Source: a virus. Taken from it: 60,754 nt of DNA. Below the pieces are notes generated by a model. That model saw only the letters and a program-made list of their open reading frames with translations. It ran no database searches and was not told where the DNA came from. A program made the position numbers and the translations under genes. Below, one piece after another: positions 29,109 to 37,900 of the stretch (its first letter is position 1; every line of letters starts with the position of its first letter). The DNA lies in the IMG/VR virus record IMGVR_UViG_3300042527_000444, positions 1 to 60,754 of that record, one strand, 5' to 3'.

Positions 29109-30140
29109 TTATTGATTATGATCCTTTTTATACCAAGAATATGCTAATTCAGCCCAAGCATACTGATATGCAGTCCCCTCATGTATGCCATCTCTTGCGT
29201 TGATTGTAAAATTATCATTTTTATTTAACAATATGTACTCAGCCATTAAATCCTGAGTTAATTTTATATCATCTTTAGTCCTAGAAATGTTTTTAAATGA
29301 ATCCAAGTCTGTTTGATCTAAAAACCAATTTGTGCTTAAGTTATGAGAGAATATATATAATTCTATATTATTTGCTTTACAAAATGTTTCTAGCATCATT
29401 AAATATTGATACACATATATAAATCTTTCAGCATGTATTAAGTGTTGCGTTTCTGGAGGCTTTCGTTCCCCTGCCCATACAGGTCTTGCTGCTATGTTAT
29501 CATCTTCTGCATTTAGCGGAACTGTATGATGCCAACTAGGAAATGTTTTTAAAAAATTAAATTCTTTTGGAAAATGAAGAACACGATCTTTGTAAATAGG
29601 CATTGAGTAAAATCTTGATAAATTGGGTAAATTTATAAATATTGTATCTGGCTTTGAATAAGTATCAATATATTTAAAGATATCCGCAACAATTTCAAAA
29701 GTTCCTATTCCCGTAATTGCTAAATTATAATAACCAGAAACTTTTTCTTTTTCTTTTATTTTATTATAAACTATCCATGGCCAAATTTCATTATTGTAAA
29801 GTCCAACACCATAAGAATTTGAACATCCAGAAAACAATATGTGCTTTCCTTCATGTTCTTTTTTAAATTCATCAGATCTAAATAAAAGTGAATTAACCTG
29901 AAGGGGGTCTGGAGAATCTACATAATCTAAAATCCATGGTTGGTGTTCTGCTAGGTGCTCCAAAGTTTGATATGTTAGTCTATTTTGAGAAACGCTTCTA
30001 ATCTCATCTATGCTTTTATTAAATGAAAATACTAGTTCTGGAAAAGAAAATCCTACTAAATTTTTATTGAGTGGATTTTCTACTCTTTCTCCGATGTTTA
30101 CATCTACTTCAGGGATATTGTGATATTTTAAGGTTTTCAT
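29109..30140 (-). CDS. SGNH-hydrolase-like protein (paralogue of the previous gene)
   Basis: The 343-residue protein has ILFSGCSNSYGVGLYNNEIW and the terminal ARDGIHEGTAYQYAWAE with Asp-x-x-His. DIFKYIDTYSKPDTIFINL parallels its neighbour almost residue for residue. Both are longer than ordinary SGNH esterases and have an N-terminal extension with HLAEHQPWILDYVDSPDPLQ. A TATAAT box with ATG after 6 nt gives a leaderless start; the upstream stop codon serves as the TG of the extended -10. Confidence 0.6.
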   Translation of the reverse strand: MKTLKYHNIPEVDVNIGERVENPLNKNLVGFSFPELVFSFNKSIDEIRSVSQNRLTYQTLEHLAEHQPWILDYVDSPDPLQVNSLLFRSDEFKKEHEGKHILFSGCSNSYGVGLYNNEIWPWIVYNKIKEKEKVSGYYNLAITGIGTFEIVADIFKYIDTYSKPDTIFINLPNLSRFYSMPIYKDRVLHFPKEFNFLKTFPSWHHTVPLNAEDDNIAARPVWAGERKPPETQHLIHAERFIYVYQYLMMLETFCKANNIELYIFSHNLSTNWFLDQTDLDSFKNISRTKDDIKLTQDLMAEYILLNKNDNFTINARDGIHEGTAYQYAWAELAYSWYKKDHNQ

Positions 30141-30146
30141 AATATT

Positions 30147-30155
30147 ATTATATCA
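30147..30155 (-). promoter_or_regulatory. Extended -10 promoter using the preceding stop codon (TGATATAAT, 6 nt, ATG)
   Basis: The TGA stop of the gene at 30153 forms the TGn of the extended -10; TATAAT (30147-30152) is followed after six bases by ATG 30140. Confidence 0.6.
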
Positions 30156-30488
30156 CTCCCCGTTTTTTGCTTTTGCTATTTTTAATAATACTAAATATCC
30201 TATTAAGTCATCAATGTCGTTATCACCTGGGTAATCTGTACCCTTCATAAGCCTATTTAATTTATCATCAATACGGACATGGAGTTGCTCTCTTGGTCCC
30301 GCCTTTGAAAATATACGGACAGGATCTAGGGCTGAATTGCCGTAAGCGATATTTTTCTTAACAAGCATATGTGCAATTTCATGGCAGGTAGACAAAATTT
30401 CTTTACCTGCTTCTGTACCTACTGTCAATAAGGATAAGTCATCGCATTCAAAATGATCTCTATCTGGAAATACTGGTTCTAAACTCAT
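30153..30488 (-). CDS. Nucleotide modification-associated domain 1-like protein (DUF1599-like)
   Basis: The 111-residue protein contains KKNIAYGNSALDPVRIFS and LHVRIDDKLNRLMKG, then NDIDDLIGYLVLLKI. This KNxxYGNS...KLxRL...DDxxDLxGYxxLL pattern is found in the phage-encoded Nmad1 family, which has an all-alpha NTP-pyrophosphatase-like core and accompanies modified-base biosynthesis. It could sanitise or provide modified nucleotides. Its ATG overlaps the HTH gene's stop by 4 nt (ATGA). Confidence 0.7.
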   Translation of the reverse strand: MSLEPVFPDRDHFECDDLSLLTVGTEAGKEILSTCHEIAHMLVKKNIAYGNSALDPVRIFSKAGPREQLHVRIDDKLNRLMKGTDYPGDNDIDDLIGYLVLLKIAKAKNGE

Positions 30489-30640
30489 CTTTTTGACTTC
30501 CTTAATCCAAATTTAGCAAGATATACATATATGGTTTCCACGCTTGCACCACACTCCTTTGCTATCTCTTGAGGAGTCTTCTTGTCTATAAAATATCTTT
30601 TACGAAGCCAAGACTCGTTAGTATATAGTTTAGCAGCCAT
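30485..30640 (-). CDS. Small helix-turn-helix protein
   Basis: A 51-residue frame, too short for ORF callers, starting MAAKLYTNESWLRKRYFID and continuing KKTPQEIAKECGASVETIYV then LAKFGLRKSKR. The second part is a clear homeodomain-like helix-turn-helix (QEIAKECGASVETIYVYLAK), as in resolvases and small transcription factors. AAGGAG precedes ATG 30640 and its stop overlaps the next gene's start. A regulator for the adjacent DNA-metabolism genes is the natural guess. Confidence 0.65.
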   Translation of the reverse strand: MAAKLYTNESWLRKRYFIDKKTPQEIAKECGASVETIYVYLAKFGLRKSKR

Positions 30641-30642
30641 GA

Positions 30643-31215
30643 CTACTCCTTGTCAACCCCAATAGCCTTGTTCCAATTATTTATAGACCAATGCCCTATT
30701 CCACAGGCATCAGCAACATCATTATCATCAATTTTTTTATTATAAATAATATCCAATAACTTTATTGTTCTTTGTTTACGAAAATCTCTTTCATATGATT
30801 TATACCATGACTCTGATTTACCTGGATTAGAAGATCTTATCTTAAACTGTTCTTCTTTGGTTAATCTTTTATTTCCTAAATAATTTTGCCAAGTTATCGG
30901 AGATACCTTGCCTATTATTTTAATCCCTGCCAAGCCTGCTCCTCCTAAAATACCACCTTGAATTAAAGCAAGGTCTGCTGCAGTTTTTGGGGAATTCATA
31001 AATACAGTATGTTCAATAACAATAGCATCTATCAAATTATAATAATCAAATAATGCCTTAGATTTTTTACAAGCATCAGTTATTTTTTCATATATGTCAT
31101 TACCTTCAAATGTAATTTTGCCATATCGATCTAAATTTTTATTTGAGTAAATAGCAAATGCAATATTGTTAGTGCTGGCATCAATAGAACATATTGTTTT
31201 GGGCAAATTATTCAT
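30643..31215 (-). CDS. RuvC-like Holliday junction resolvase
   Basis: The 190-residue protein has the RNase-H-fold acidic set of RuvC: TICSIDASTNNIAFAIY (first Asp), DAIVIEHTVF (Glu) and NDVADACGIGHWSI (final Asp/His pair). RuvC-type enzymes cut four-way junctions formed by recombination or replication and act on branched DNA before packaging. Overlap of 8 nt with the zinc-ribbon gene upstream suggests coupled expression. Length matches phage RuvC variants. Confidence 0.82.
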   Translation of the reverse strand: MNNLPKTICSIDASTNNIAFAIYSNKNLDRYGKITFEGNDIYEKITDACKKSKALFDYYNLIDAIVIEHTVFMNSPKTAADLALIQGGILGGAGLAGIKIIGKVSPITWQNYLGNKRLTKEEQFKIRSSNPGKSESWYKSYERDFRKQRTIKLLDIIYNKKIDDNDVADACGIGHWSINNWNKAIGVDKE

Positions 31216-31486
31216 TGAGTAGCCTTTTTATTTGCTTTAGTGTTTTATTAACTTCAGAAGGATTGATTAAGCAGTTATTGCACAAAGGCTCATCGTTATA
31301 AATTGATAAACTTGTTTTGCACATTTTGCAAATCCTAACCTTTCCTTTTCTTTTTTGTCTTCGTTGAAGAATATATCTTTGTGCTATTTTTTCTTTTGTT
31401 GCTTCAGTTCTACATATTTCTGAACAATATATTTGATAAGAAACACTTGCGCTAAATAATTTATCGCACCAGTTACAGTTCTTCAT
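31208..31486 (-). CDS. Zinc-ribbon protein
   Basis: The 92-residue protein has KNCNWCDKLFSASVSYQIYC (Cys pairs with a third) and CKMCKTSLSIYNDEPLCNNC (second set), which give two zinc-ribbon-like units, linked by a Lys/Arg-rich helix. Its role is unknown; DNA or RNA binding is likely from the basic stretch. It overlaps the nuclease gene upstream by 14 nt. Confidence 0.55.
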   Translation of the reverse strand: MKNCNWCDKLFSASVSYQIYCSEICRTEATKEKIAQRYILQRRQKRKGKVRICKMCKTSLSIYNDEPLCNNCLINPSEVNKTLKQIKRLLNE

Positions 31487-32330
31487 CTTTAAGCAACTCC
31501 AGAGGTTTAATTTTAATTACCCCTGTCTCTGCTTCAGCACATGCCTTTTGAATTGGACACACCTTACATATTTTAGAATTAGATCTGTATGGCTTCTGTG
31601 GAAGTTGCCGATCTTTCCAACTACTATATGTTTCTCGCATCCAATCAAATGCCTGGTCTACCCACCGACGGTAATGATCGTTTACTACTACTGGCAACGT
31701 CAATAACTCATGATTATTTTTATTTTCATAAATCATTACACCTTTGCCAATTTTCCAAACCTTCATATAAATAAGCAATTGCATAAGATGACCCATCTTA
31801 GGCTTTCTACTATTCTTTTTATATTCAAACCCTTCATTAGTAATTGTTTTGATTTCTCCAATTACACGTTCATCGTTAATACTAAGCATAACATCACCAT
31901 ATCCATCAAATGGCGGGTCTTCTGTTTTAACCCTAAACTCCATTGCTGGATGAGTTTGCTTATTATATTTTCTTGGAAGCGGATCCATCTCCATTGTCTC
32001 ATCTAACAATCCCGATGACTCAATAGCCTCTTGAATTCTTCCATGACCAAGAGTTCCGTTTGTTCTGTTTGCTACGCCATACGCATCAGAGTTATCATAA
32101 AATACTGCCCCATCGAATGCTAGATACCAATATCTTGGACATTCCCCAGCACCATACGTTAATCCAGAAGCAGAAAAATTACTCTTTTTACTAAACTTAG
32201 GTTTAGTTTTAGCCATGTATCCAGATTCAATCTTTTCAATTAACCCCTCAATAAAACCATGGTCTTCGTTATTTTTTGAAACTTTTTTATCATTTTTTAA
32301 CATTACTTGTTGCAGTAAATTTTTTGTCAT
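31473..32330 (-). CDS. PD-(D/E)XK nuclease, Cas4/RecB-like, with Fe-S cluster
   Basis: The 285-residue protein has the RecB/Cas4 layout: GAGECPRYWYLAFDGAVF (first Cys), a core with FDGYGDVMLSI and RVIGEIKTITNEGF (catalytic Asp and Glu-x-Lys), KMGHLMQLLIYMKVWKI (Q-x3-Y motif), and a C-terminal CKVCPIQKAC with the three other Cys ligands of a 4Fe-4S cluster. Enzymes of this type resect single-stranded DNA ends. It sits in the DNA-processing block with RecA and the resolvase. No other CRISPR gene or array is seen, so it is not a CRISPR Cas4. Confidence 0.83.
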   Translation of the reverse strand: MTKNLLQQVMLKNDKKVSKNNEDHGFIEGLIEKIESGYMAKTKPKFSKKSNFSASGLTYGAGECPRYWYLAFDGAVFYDNSDAYGVANRTNGTLGHGRIQEAIESSGLLDETMEMDPLPRKYNKQTHPAMEFRVKTEDPPFDGYGDVMLSINDERVIGEIKTITNEGFEYKKNSRKPKMGHLMQLLIYMKVWKIGKGVMIYENKNNHELLTLPVVVNDHYRRWVDQAFDWMRETYSSWKDRQLPQKPYRSNSKICKVCPIQKACAEAETGVIKIKPLELLKDEEL

Positions 32331-32364
32331 TGTTATCCTTTGGTTAACTTAATTATAGCAGATA

Positions 32365-32673
32365 TCATCTGGTTATATATTTAAGAGCAGACACTAAATT
32401 ATTAATAGACTCCGCTGCAGTATAGTATAAATTCTTTTTACCCCTGTCTGACTTGTCTACATTTGCCATCCATGTAGCCTTTAAAGACATTTTAGAGGCT
32501 ATTGCTTGAAGTCTAACTATTTCTAGTGTAGCCACTTGCATGGGAATATCTGGCTTTAAAATAATCTTTGCTATTGTTGTTAAGGCAGTGGTAAACTCTT
32601 CATCTTTCATGTATTCAGCAATTTCTACAAGACCATTTATTTGCTCAAGTGTTGTTTTTTGTTCATCAAGCAT
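32365..32673 (-). CDS. Hypothetical helical protein
   Basis: The 102-residue protein is all-alpha, with segments LEQINGLVEIAEYMKDEEF, LTTIAKIILKPDIPMQVATL and KNLYYTAAESINNLVSAL. It resembles helical phage proteins that pair with helicases or polymerases, but no family is recognised. It overlaps the oxygenase gene upstream by 8 nt and ends in an untranslated gap of 34 nt before the nuclease gene. Confidence 0.55.
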   Translation of the reverse strand: MLDEQKTTLEQINGLVEIAEYMKDEEFTTALTTIAKIILKPDIPMQVATLEIVRLQAIASKMSLKATWMANVDKSDRGKKNLYYTAAESINNLVSALKYITR

Positions 32674-33484
32674 TGTTATTTTTTCTTTCTATAGCATCTT
32701 GATATCTTGCCTCTAATTCTCTTATTTTAGCCAGCCGTATTAATCCATCTTCTTTTTCTAATTTTTCCATTTTTTCTTGCCATGCATTATTATATTCATC
32801 AAATTTACTTTTTTCTTTCCACTCTTGGAATCTAATTTTTCTGGCTTCTGGGTCACGTGCTGGAATATTTAATTCATCAAAATCTTTTTGAACTGCAAAG
32901 TGTGCTGTCCAAACCTCACAGTTATCGTCTTCTTTTAATAGAATAGGATCTCTCCAATGAATTGTACCTGCCCCCCAGAAAAGCAATAAATCTCCATATT
33001 CCAGATCAAAACGATAAAGTTCTCCATTAACATCGATAACTATTGGCCAACTAATATTAGCATCTAGTTGATAATCTATTGTTAATTTAGTAAAATAATT
33101 ATCTGAATCAAAATGTGGTGGAAGTTTGGGTGATATTGCAAGATCTGTTTCATTTCCTCTGTTTTCAAATGCATTTGGGTTATGCTTTTTGTTGTAAGAA
33201 AGATAACTGTTGTGTGTCATTTTAACTTCTTCTCCAACAAAATCAGACGCAAAATCTTCTATTTTTTTTAACAATTTACCAGCAACTTTTAGTTCTATTT
33301 GTTCTCTAGCAAGTTCTGGAAGAACTAGAGGGGAGTAAAAACCACCTGGTGGCAAACCTTTTCCATGATTTATTAATTCTTTTATTTCTTTAACCTCGTC
33401 ATCAGAAAAAAATCCTTTTATAACATGGGGGATGACATCTTCATATTGTCCGAATTTTTTTGGTTTATATGCTGCGTTTATCAT
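32666..33484 (-). CDS. 2OG-Fe(II) oxygenase-like protein in the replication block
   Basis: The 272-residue protein has an iron-binding HFDSDNYFTKLTIDYQLD (His-x-Asp), TIHWRDPILLKEDD (distal His, Arg) with GDLLLFWGAGTIHW between, and KMTHNSYLSYNKKHNPNAFE early on. It resembles phytanoyl-CoA or procollagen-lysyl type oxygenases more than the P4H-like copies. The C-terminal third is a Lys/Glu-rich coiled coil (KMEKLEKEDGLIRLAKI). The leaderless promoter TGGTATAAT at 33491 begins its transcript. Substrate unknown. Confidence 0.75.
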   Translation of the reverse strand: MINAAYKPKKFGQYEDVIPHVIKGFFSDDEVKEIKELINHGKGLPPGGFYSPLVLPELAREQIELKVAGKLLKKIEDFASDFVGEEVKMTHNSYLSYNKKHNPNAFENRGNETDLAISPKLPPHFDSDNYFTKLTIDYQLDANISWPIVIDVNGELYRFDLEYGDLLLFWGAGTIHWRDPILLKEDDNCEVWTAHFAVQKDFDELNIPARDPEARKIRFQEWKEKSKFDEYNNAWQEKMEKLEKEDGLIRLAKIRELEARYQDAIERKNNNA

Positions 33485-33490
33485 ATATAT

Positions 33491-33499
33491 ATTATACCA
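33491..33499 (-). promoter_or_regulatory. Extended -10 promoter, leaderless (TGGTATAAT, 6 nt, ATG)
   Basis: TGG (33497-33499), TATAAT (33491-33496), six bases, ATG 33484. The box starts one base before the stop codon of the gene at 33492. Confidence 0.6.
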
Positions 33500-33791
33500 C
33501 TTTCCTAGAATCCAAACTTATCAATTCTTCTAATATAGAAAACTCAAGTACTGCCAATCTTACCTTCTTATTATCTTTTCCAATAACAACTATAATCGCA
33601 GGATCATTGTTATTTTTTATTGCATCGGTAACTGCTTTGGCCCAGACATCCTGATTGAGAGTAAAAGATTTTGATACCTCCTTAAAATCTATAGTAAAAT
33701 TATTCCAGGTTGCGTCACCCTTTTTAATTCCTCTACCAGAATTTTTATGTTGCTTGGCACCTATTCTTTTGCTTTCACTTTTTTCACTCAT
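33492..33791 (-). CDS. Putative PD-(D/E)XK Holliday-junction-type nuclease
   Basis: The 99-residue protein has KRIGAKQHKNSGRGIKKGDA and NNFTIDFKEVSKSF, which fit the Glu/Asp ... (D/E)-x-K arrangement of archaeal-type Holliday junction resolvases (the KGDAxxxxFxIDFKE pattern). Similar short proteins occur next to recombination genes in T4-like phages. The first acidic residue is less certain. It overlaps the zinc protein gene by 8 nt upstream and lies downstream of RecA, supporting a recombination role. Confidence 0.6.
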   Translation of the reverse strand: MSEKSESKRIGAKQHKNSGRGIKKGDATWNNFTIDFKEVSKSFTLNQDVWAKAVTDAIKNNNDPAIIVVIGKDNKKVRLAVLEFSILEELISLDSRKVV

Positions 33792-33960
33792 ATTTTTTTA
33801 CCTTTTTATATCCAACTTTAAATAATTGAACTTCTGATAAGTGTTTATCTGAGCACATCCAGGTTGCCATGCCTGTTGCAGGATAAAGTCTAATTGTTCT
33901 TACTTCTTTTTTACAAATCTTACAGGGAAACTTTCCTTCGTAGATAGTATACTTATCCAC
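33784..33960 (-). CDS. Small zinc-binding phage protein
   Basis: A 58-residue GTG-started frame, too short for ORF callers: DKYTIYEGKFPCKICKKEV, TIRLYPATGMATWMCSDKHL, then SEVQLF. The CxxC and later C-x3-H set suggests a zinc ribbon. The TIYEGKFPC...TWMCSxKHLSEV block is one I recognise from cyanophages, always without known function. It overlaps recA by 8 nt and the nuclease gene by 8 nt, so the three are translationally coupled. Confidence 0.65.
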   Translation of the reverse strand: MDKYTIYEGKFPCKICKKEVRTIRLYPATGMATWMCSDKHLSEVQLFKVGYKKVKKYE

Positions 33961-34966
33961 TAATATTATTCTTAATCATATCTTGTAGATCAAGATCCTC
34001 TCTTACTTTATTTATAAAACCTTCTCTTCCCTGAACCTTTGTACCATCAGGAAGCAAATACCATGCTCCTGTGCGCTCTACTATACCCATTAATTCAGCA
34101 GTATCAACAAGGTCAGCAATACTATCAATACCCAAATCATTGCCCCTGAAATAAAAATCATATTCGCCAGATTGAAACGCTGCTGAGGTTTTTGAAAACT
34201 GAAGATCCCAACGAATCTTTCTACCAATTTTTTCCTCAATTGCTTTATCTCCAATATATATTTTCCCCTTAATTGCCTGATTCTCTGACTCTGAAGAAAA
34301 TAGTTTAACTACGGTAGATGAATAAAACTTTGTAGCCTGACCCCCAGTTGGCTGTTGGCTTGTGTACATTGCATTAATATTATTTCTTGACTGACTAATT
34401 AAAAGTAACAGTGTTGGCTTAACTTTATTATTTGCATAGTTAAGCATTTTCCATGCGTTGCTAAAATCACGAGACTCTGCGCCAATCTGTTTTGTATTTT
34501 CTAATTGTTTTAATTCTGTAGAATCTTTTTCAAAATAAATTGCTGGCAGCAAAGAAGTAATTGAATCTACAACAATAATATCTACTCCAGCCTCCATTAA
34601 ACTTACTCCAACATCAACCATCTCATTAATAGTTCTGGCCTGAGAAACAATTAATTTAGATGTATCGACACCTAATTTTTCAGCCCAGTCTTTGTCGTAT
34701 GACATTTCTGCATCAATCCATGCACATACTTTTCCTTCTGCTTGTGCAAGGGCAATTGTCTGTAAGCATAATGATGATTTTGCACTCGACTTACTTCCCC
34801 ATATTAATACCTGCCTACCATAAGGAAGCCCTCCATTTAGTGCACGATTAAGTCCATAACTTGGAGTTGCTGCATATTCGGTTTTCGGCACCTCATCTCC
34901 AACTAAAATACTTTTACGTAGTTTAGGATTTAATTGTGCTAATACATCTTCAAGGCTAACCGACAT
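33953..34966 (-). CDS. recA: RecA/UvsX-type recombinase
   Basis: The 337-residue protein has Walker A IWGSKSSAKSSLCLQT (GSKSSAKSS), AWIDAEMSYDKDWAEKLG, Walker B DIIVVDSITSLLPA and the loop LLLLISQSRNNINAMY. It forms filaments on ssDNA and drives strand exchange, as in recombination-dependent replication of phages. Loop 2 (TGGQATKFYSSTVV) is present. It overlaps the polymerase gene by 11 nt and the small zinc protein gene by 8 nt. Confidence 0.93.
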   Translation of the reverse strand: MSVSLEDVLAQLNPKLRKSILVGDEVPKTEYAATPSYGLNRALNGGLPYGRQVLIWGSKSSAKSSLCLQTIALAQAEGKVCAWIDAEMSYDKDWAEKLGVDTSKLIVSQARTINEMVDVGVSLMEAGVDIIVVDSITSLLPAIYFEKDSTELKQLENTKQIGAESRDFSNAWKMLNYANNKVKPTLLLLISQSRNNINAMYTSQQPTGGQATKFYSSTVVKLFSSESENQAIKGKIYIGDKAIEEKIGRKIRWDLQFSKTSAAFQSGEYDFYFRGNDLGIDSIADLVDTAELMGIVERTGAWYLLPDGTKVQGREGFINKVREDLDLQDMIKNNISG

Positions 34967-37900
34967 TTACATCCTCCAATATTACTGTACCGTCTTTAGT
35001 TTTACCTAATTCAAACTTATATGCATGGCCTTCTTCAATCTTCATATATGCCTTAGCAAAGGCAGTAGGAAATACTGTTACTGGATGAAGTTCTCTAGAT
35101 GTATCTGCTAGAGTCAGCGATGCCATTTTCTTTCCTGCTTTCGTTATTCTAGGTTTAAATGATACCACAAATAACTCATCATCTTTGTATGGAAGCATTC
35201 TGTAGTTTAGAAATTTAATTAATGCAGCATCTGAGTTTTTTATTTCGTCCACAGGAATAGCACTAACAATTCTATTATCAGAACAGAGTGCAATATAACT
35301 TCGTCCAGCCTCAATTGTAGTTTGCTCTTCATCAAACACACCTATACTTCCTGTTTTATCTAATATTTCAACACGAGACCAACCTTTACCACGCTTGATA
35401 CCTTTAACCATTCCCATAAGAATAAATGATCCTTTTTCTTCAAAGTCTTCTACAGGATTAATAAAGGCATGATAGTGTGACGGAACTGTTTGTGTAAATT
35501 CTGGTAAACCCAAATACTCATAAAGATTTTCACGGATCTCATTATCATTTCTAGGATTATCTGGGAATGTAGCAGCACCAATAATTCTTAATGCTTCTAG
35601 TGCTCTACTATTTACTCCATTCCCTTTCGTAAACGTAAAATCTCTAAGTTCTTCAAAAGATTTAAAAGGTCGTGCCGATATATATCGTTCTGCAATCTTA
35701 TCAGAGATAAACTTGATCCCCGAGAGTCCAAACCGAATACCCTTACCCTCAATCTTAAAATCGATATCCGAATCATTAATGTGAGGCAACTTAATGCTAA
35801 TGCCCATTCTCTTCGCTTCAATAAGATATTCAGTTCGTGCATCTTTGTCCCTTTCATTTTTTAATAATGAGTACATAAACTCAATTGGATAATAATATTT
35901 TAGCCATGCCGTCCAATACGAGAGCGTAGAGTAAGCAACCGCATGAGACTTGTTGAACGAATAACCCGCATGCGCCTCAAAGTCATGCCATAAATCACGA
36001 GCCTGATTAGGACTAACAAACTTACTAGCACCATCAACGAACCTATCACGAAAAGCATCAAATTCTCTAGCATCTTTCTTTTTACCAATGATCTTACGAA
36101 CCTTGTCCGCTTCAGACCAAGACATCCCTCCAAGTTCAACGCAGGCCTGCATGACCTGCTCTTGGTATAGGATACACCCATATGTTTCTTGTGTGAATGG
36201 TTTCATGGTTTGATGCAGATAATTTACTGCCTGTCTACCGTGCTTGCGTTCAATATAGTCCTTGCCAATAGTATTCATTGCACCTGGACGAACCAAGGCA
36301 TTGGAAGCAGCAAGTTCTGCTAAATTCTTTACACCCATCTTAACAAGTAGGTTGGTATAAGGTGTGGCTTCACATTGGAACACACCCTTTGTATACCCCT
36401 CAGAAAGCATCTGATAAACCTTGGAATCATCCATATCAAGACTTAAAAGATCTATCTCAGTGCCCTCTCGCTCCTTGATAATATTTAATGTATCGTTAAT
36501 AACGCTTAAGGTTTTAAGACCAAGTGCGTCGATTTTGATGAGTCCGATTTTCTCAGCCTCTTCCATATCAACTGCCACAACAGGAATACGCTCATCGGAG
36601 CCAGGAGAATTACGTGTCTCCATCGGTGCGTACCTAAAAATAGGATTTTTACTAGTGACAACACCAGCAGCGTGTATGCCAGTACCTCTAATACGACCAC
36701 GAAGTTGTTCTCCATATTGCTCCACCTCTGGATATTTTTCTCTAAACCATGCCGTTGTTTTTGAAGTGCAATACTCATCCCAAGTATCTACTAACTTCAA
36801 AACTTTGTTTACGTCTGCCAACGGAATATTTAATGCACGAGCAACATCTCGTACAACACCTTTGTCTTTAAATTCTAAAAATGTAGCGATAGATGCAACA
36901 TGCTTATACTGCCTAACAAGATAATCCTTAACCTCATCACGACGAGAATCTTGAATATCTGTATCAATATCTGGGAAGTCATTACGCTCTGGATTAATAA
37001 AACGGAAGAATAAAAGACCATGCTTGATAGGATCTATGTCTGTAATTCCTAGAGCATAGCAAAGCAAAGAACCAGCGGATGATCCACGACCTGGGCCTAC
37101 CATAATTCCCTCTTTCTTAGCCCATGAAATCATACTCTGGACTACAAGAAAGTACGGACCAAACTTTTTATCTTTAATAACTTTAAGTTCTTCATCGAGT
37201 CTATCTAAATATTCTTTATTTTTATCTAAACCTTTTTCTGACAAACCCTCTATTGCAAGATCTTCTAATTGTTTGTCGGGATTTTTATATTGAACTGGAA
37301 GAAGATTTAGCCCATCCTTAACATCATAGTCTTCTACTTTATTGGCAAGTTCAATTGTATTTTCATAAATATCTGTTCTAAAAATAGCCTGCTTTTCCAT
37401 AGCAGCCTGAATCTCTTCATACGACAGAAGATGAATATCAAATTTATTAAATGACATTTGTCTATCTGCGCCATATAGGTAATCAAGACGCTTCATCAAG
37501 TCCCCTTGCTTTTTGGACTTTTCATATGTGGCATCCTTCTGAATCTTATTTGAATAAGTATTGAGAATAAGTTTTAATTCTTGAATTTCTTTTTGTGATG
37601 GATCAACATGATGGCAGTCTGGAGTTACGATTGGTTTAATCTTAAACTCATCTGCTAACTGCAATATTGTTTGATTAATGCCTTCATCATTATGTGGCAT
37701 TACTTCAAGATAATAATCATCGCCAAATTCTTCTTTAAACCACTTTATATATTTCTTTGCCATGCCAAGTTCACCTAGTTCAATTGACTTAGCAATAATT
37801 CCGCTTGGACATGCAGAAGATACAATAATGCCTTCTTTATATTTAGAAAGAACCTCAAAATCTATTCTAGGCTTTTTATAATATCCTTCTGTCCAAGCAA

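Noticed and set aside
30153-30488. HEIAH in the Nmad1-like protein read as a zinc-protease HExxH
   Set aside because: The motif lies in a helix of an alpha-helical nucleotide-associated family and no third ligand or protease context is present.
31473-32330. Cas4-like protein as sign of a CRISPR system
   Set aside because: No repeats with regular spacers and no other cas gene are seen; such Fe-S nucleases are common in phage recombination blocks.
35612-36778. Small - strand frames inside dnaE
   Set aside because: Out-of-frame shadows; the DnaE frame has continuous family motifs through this stretch.
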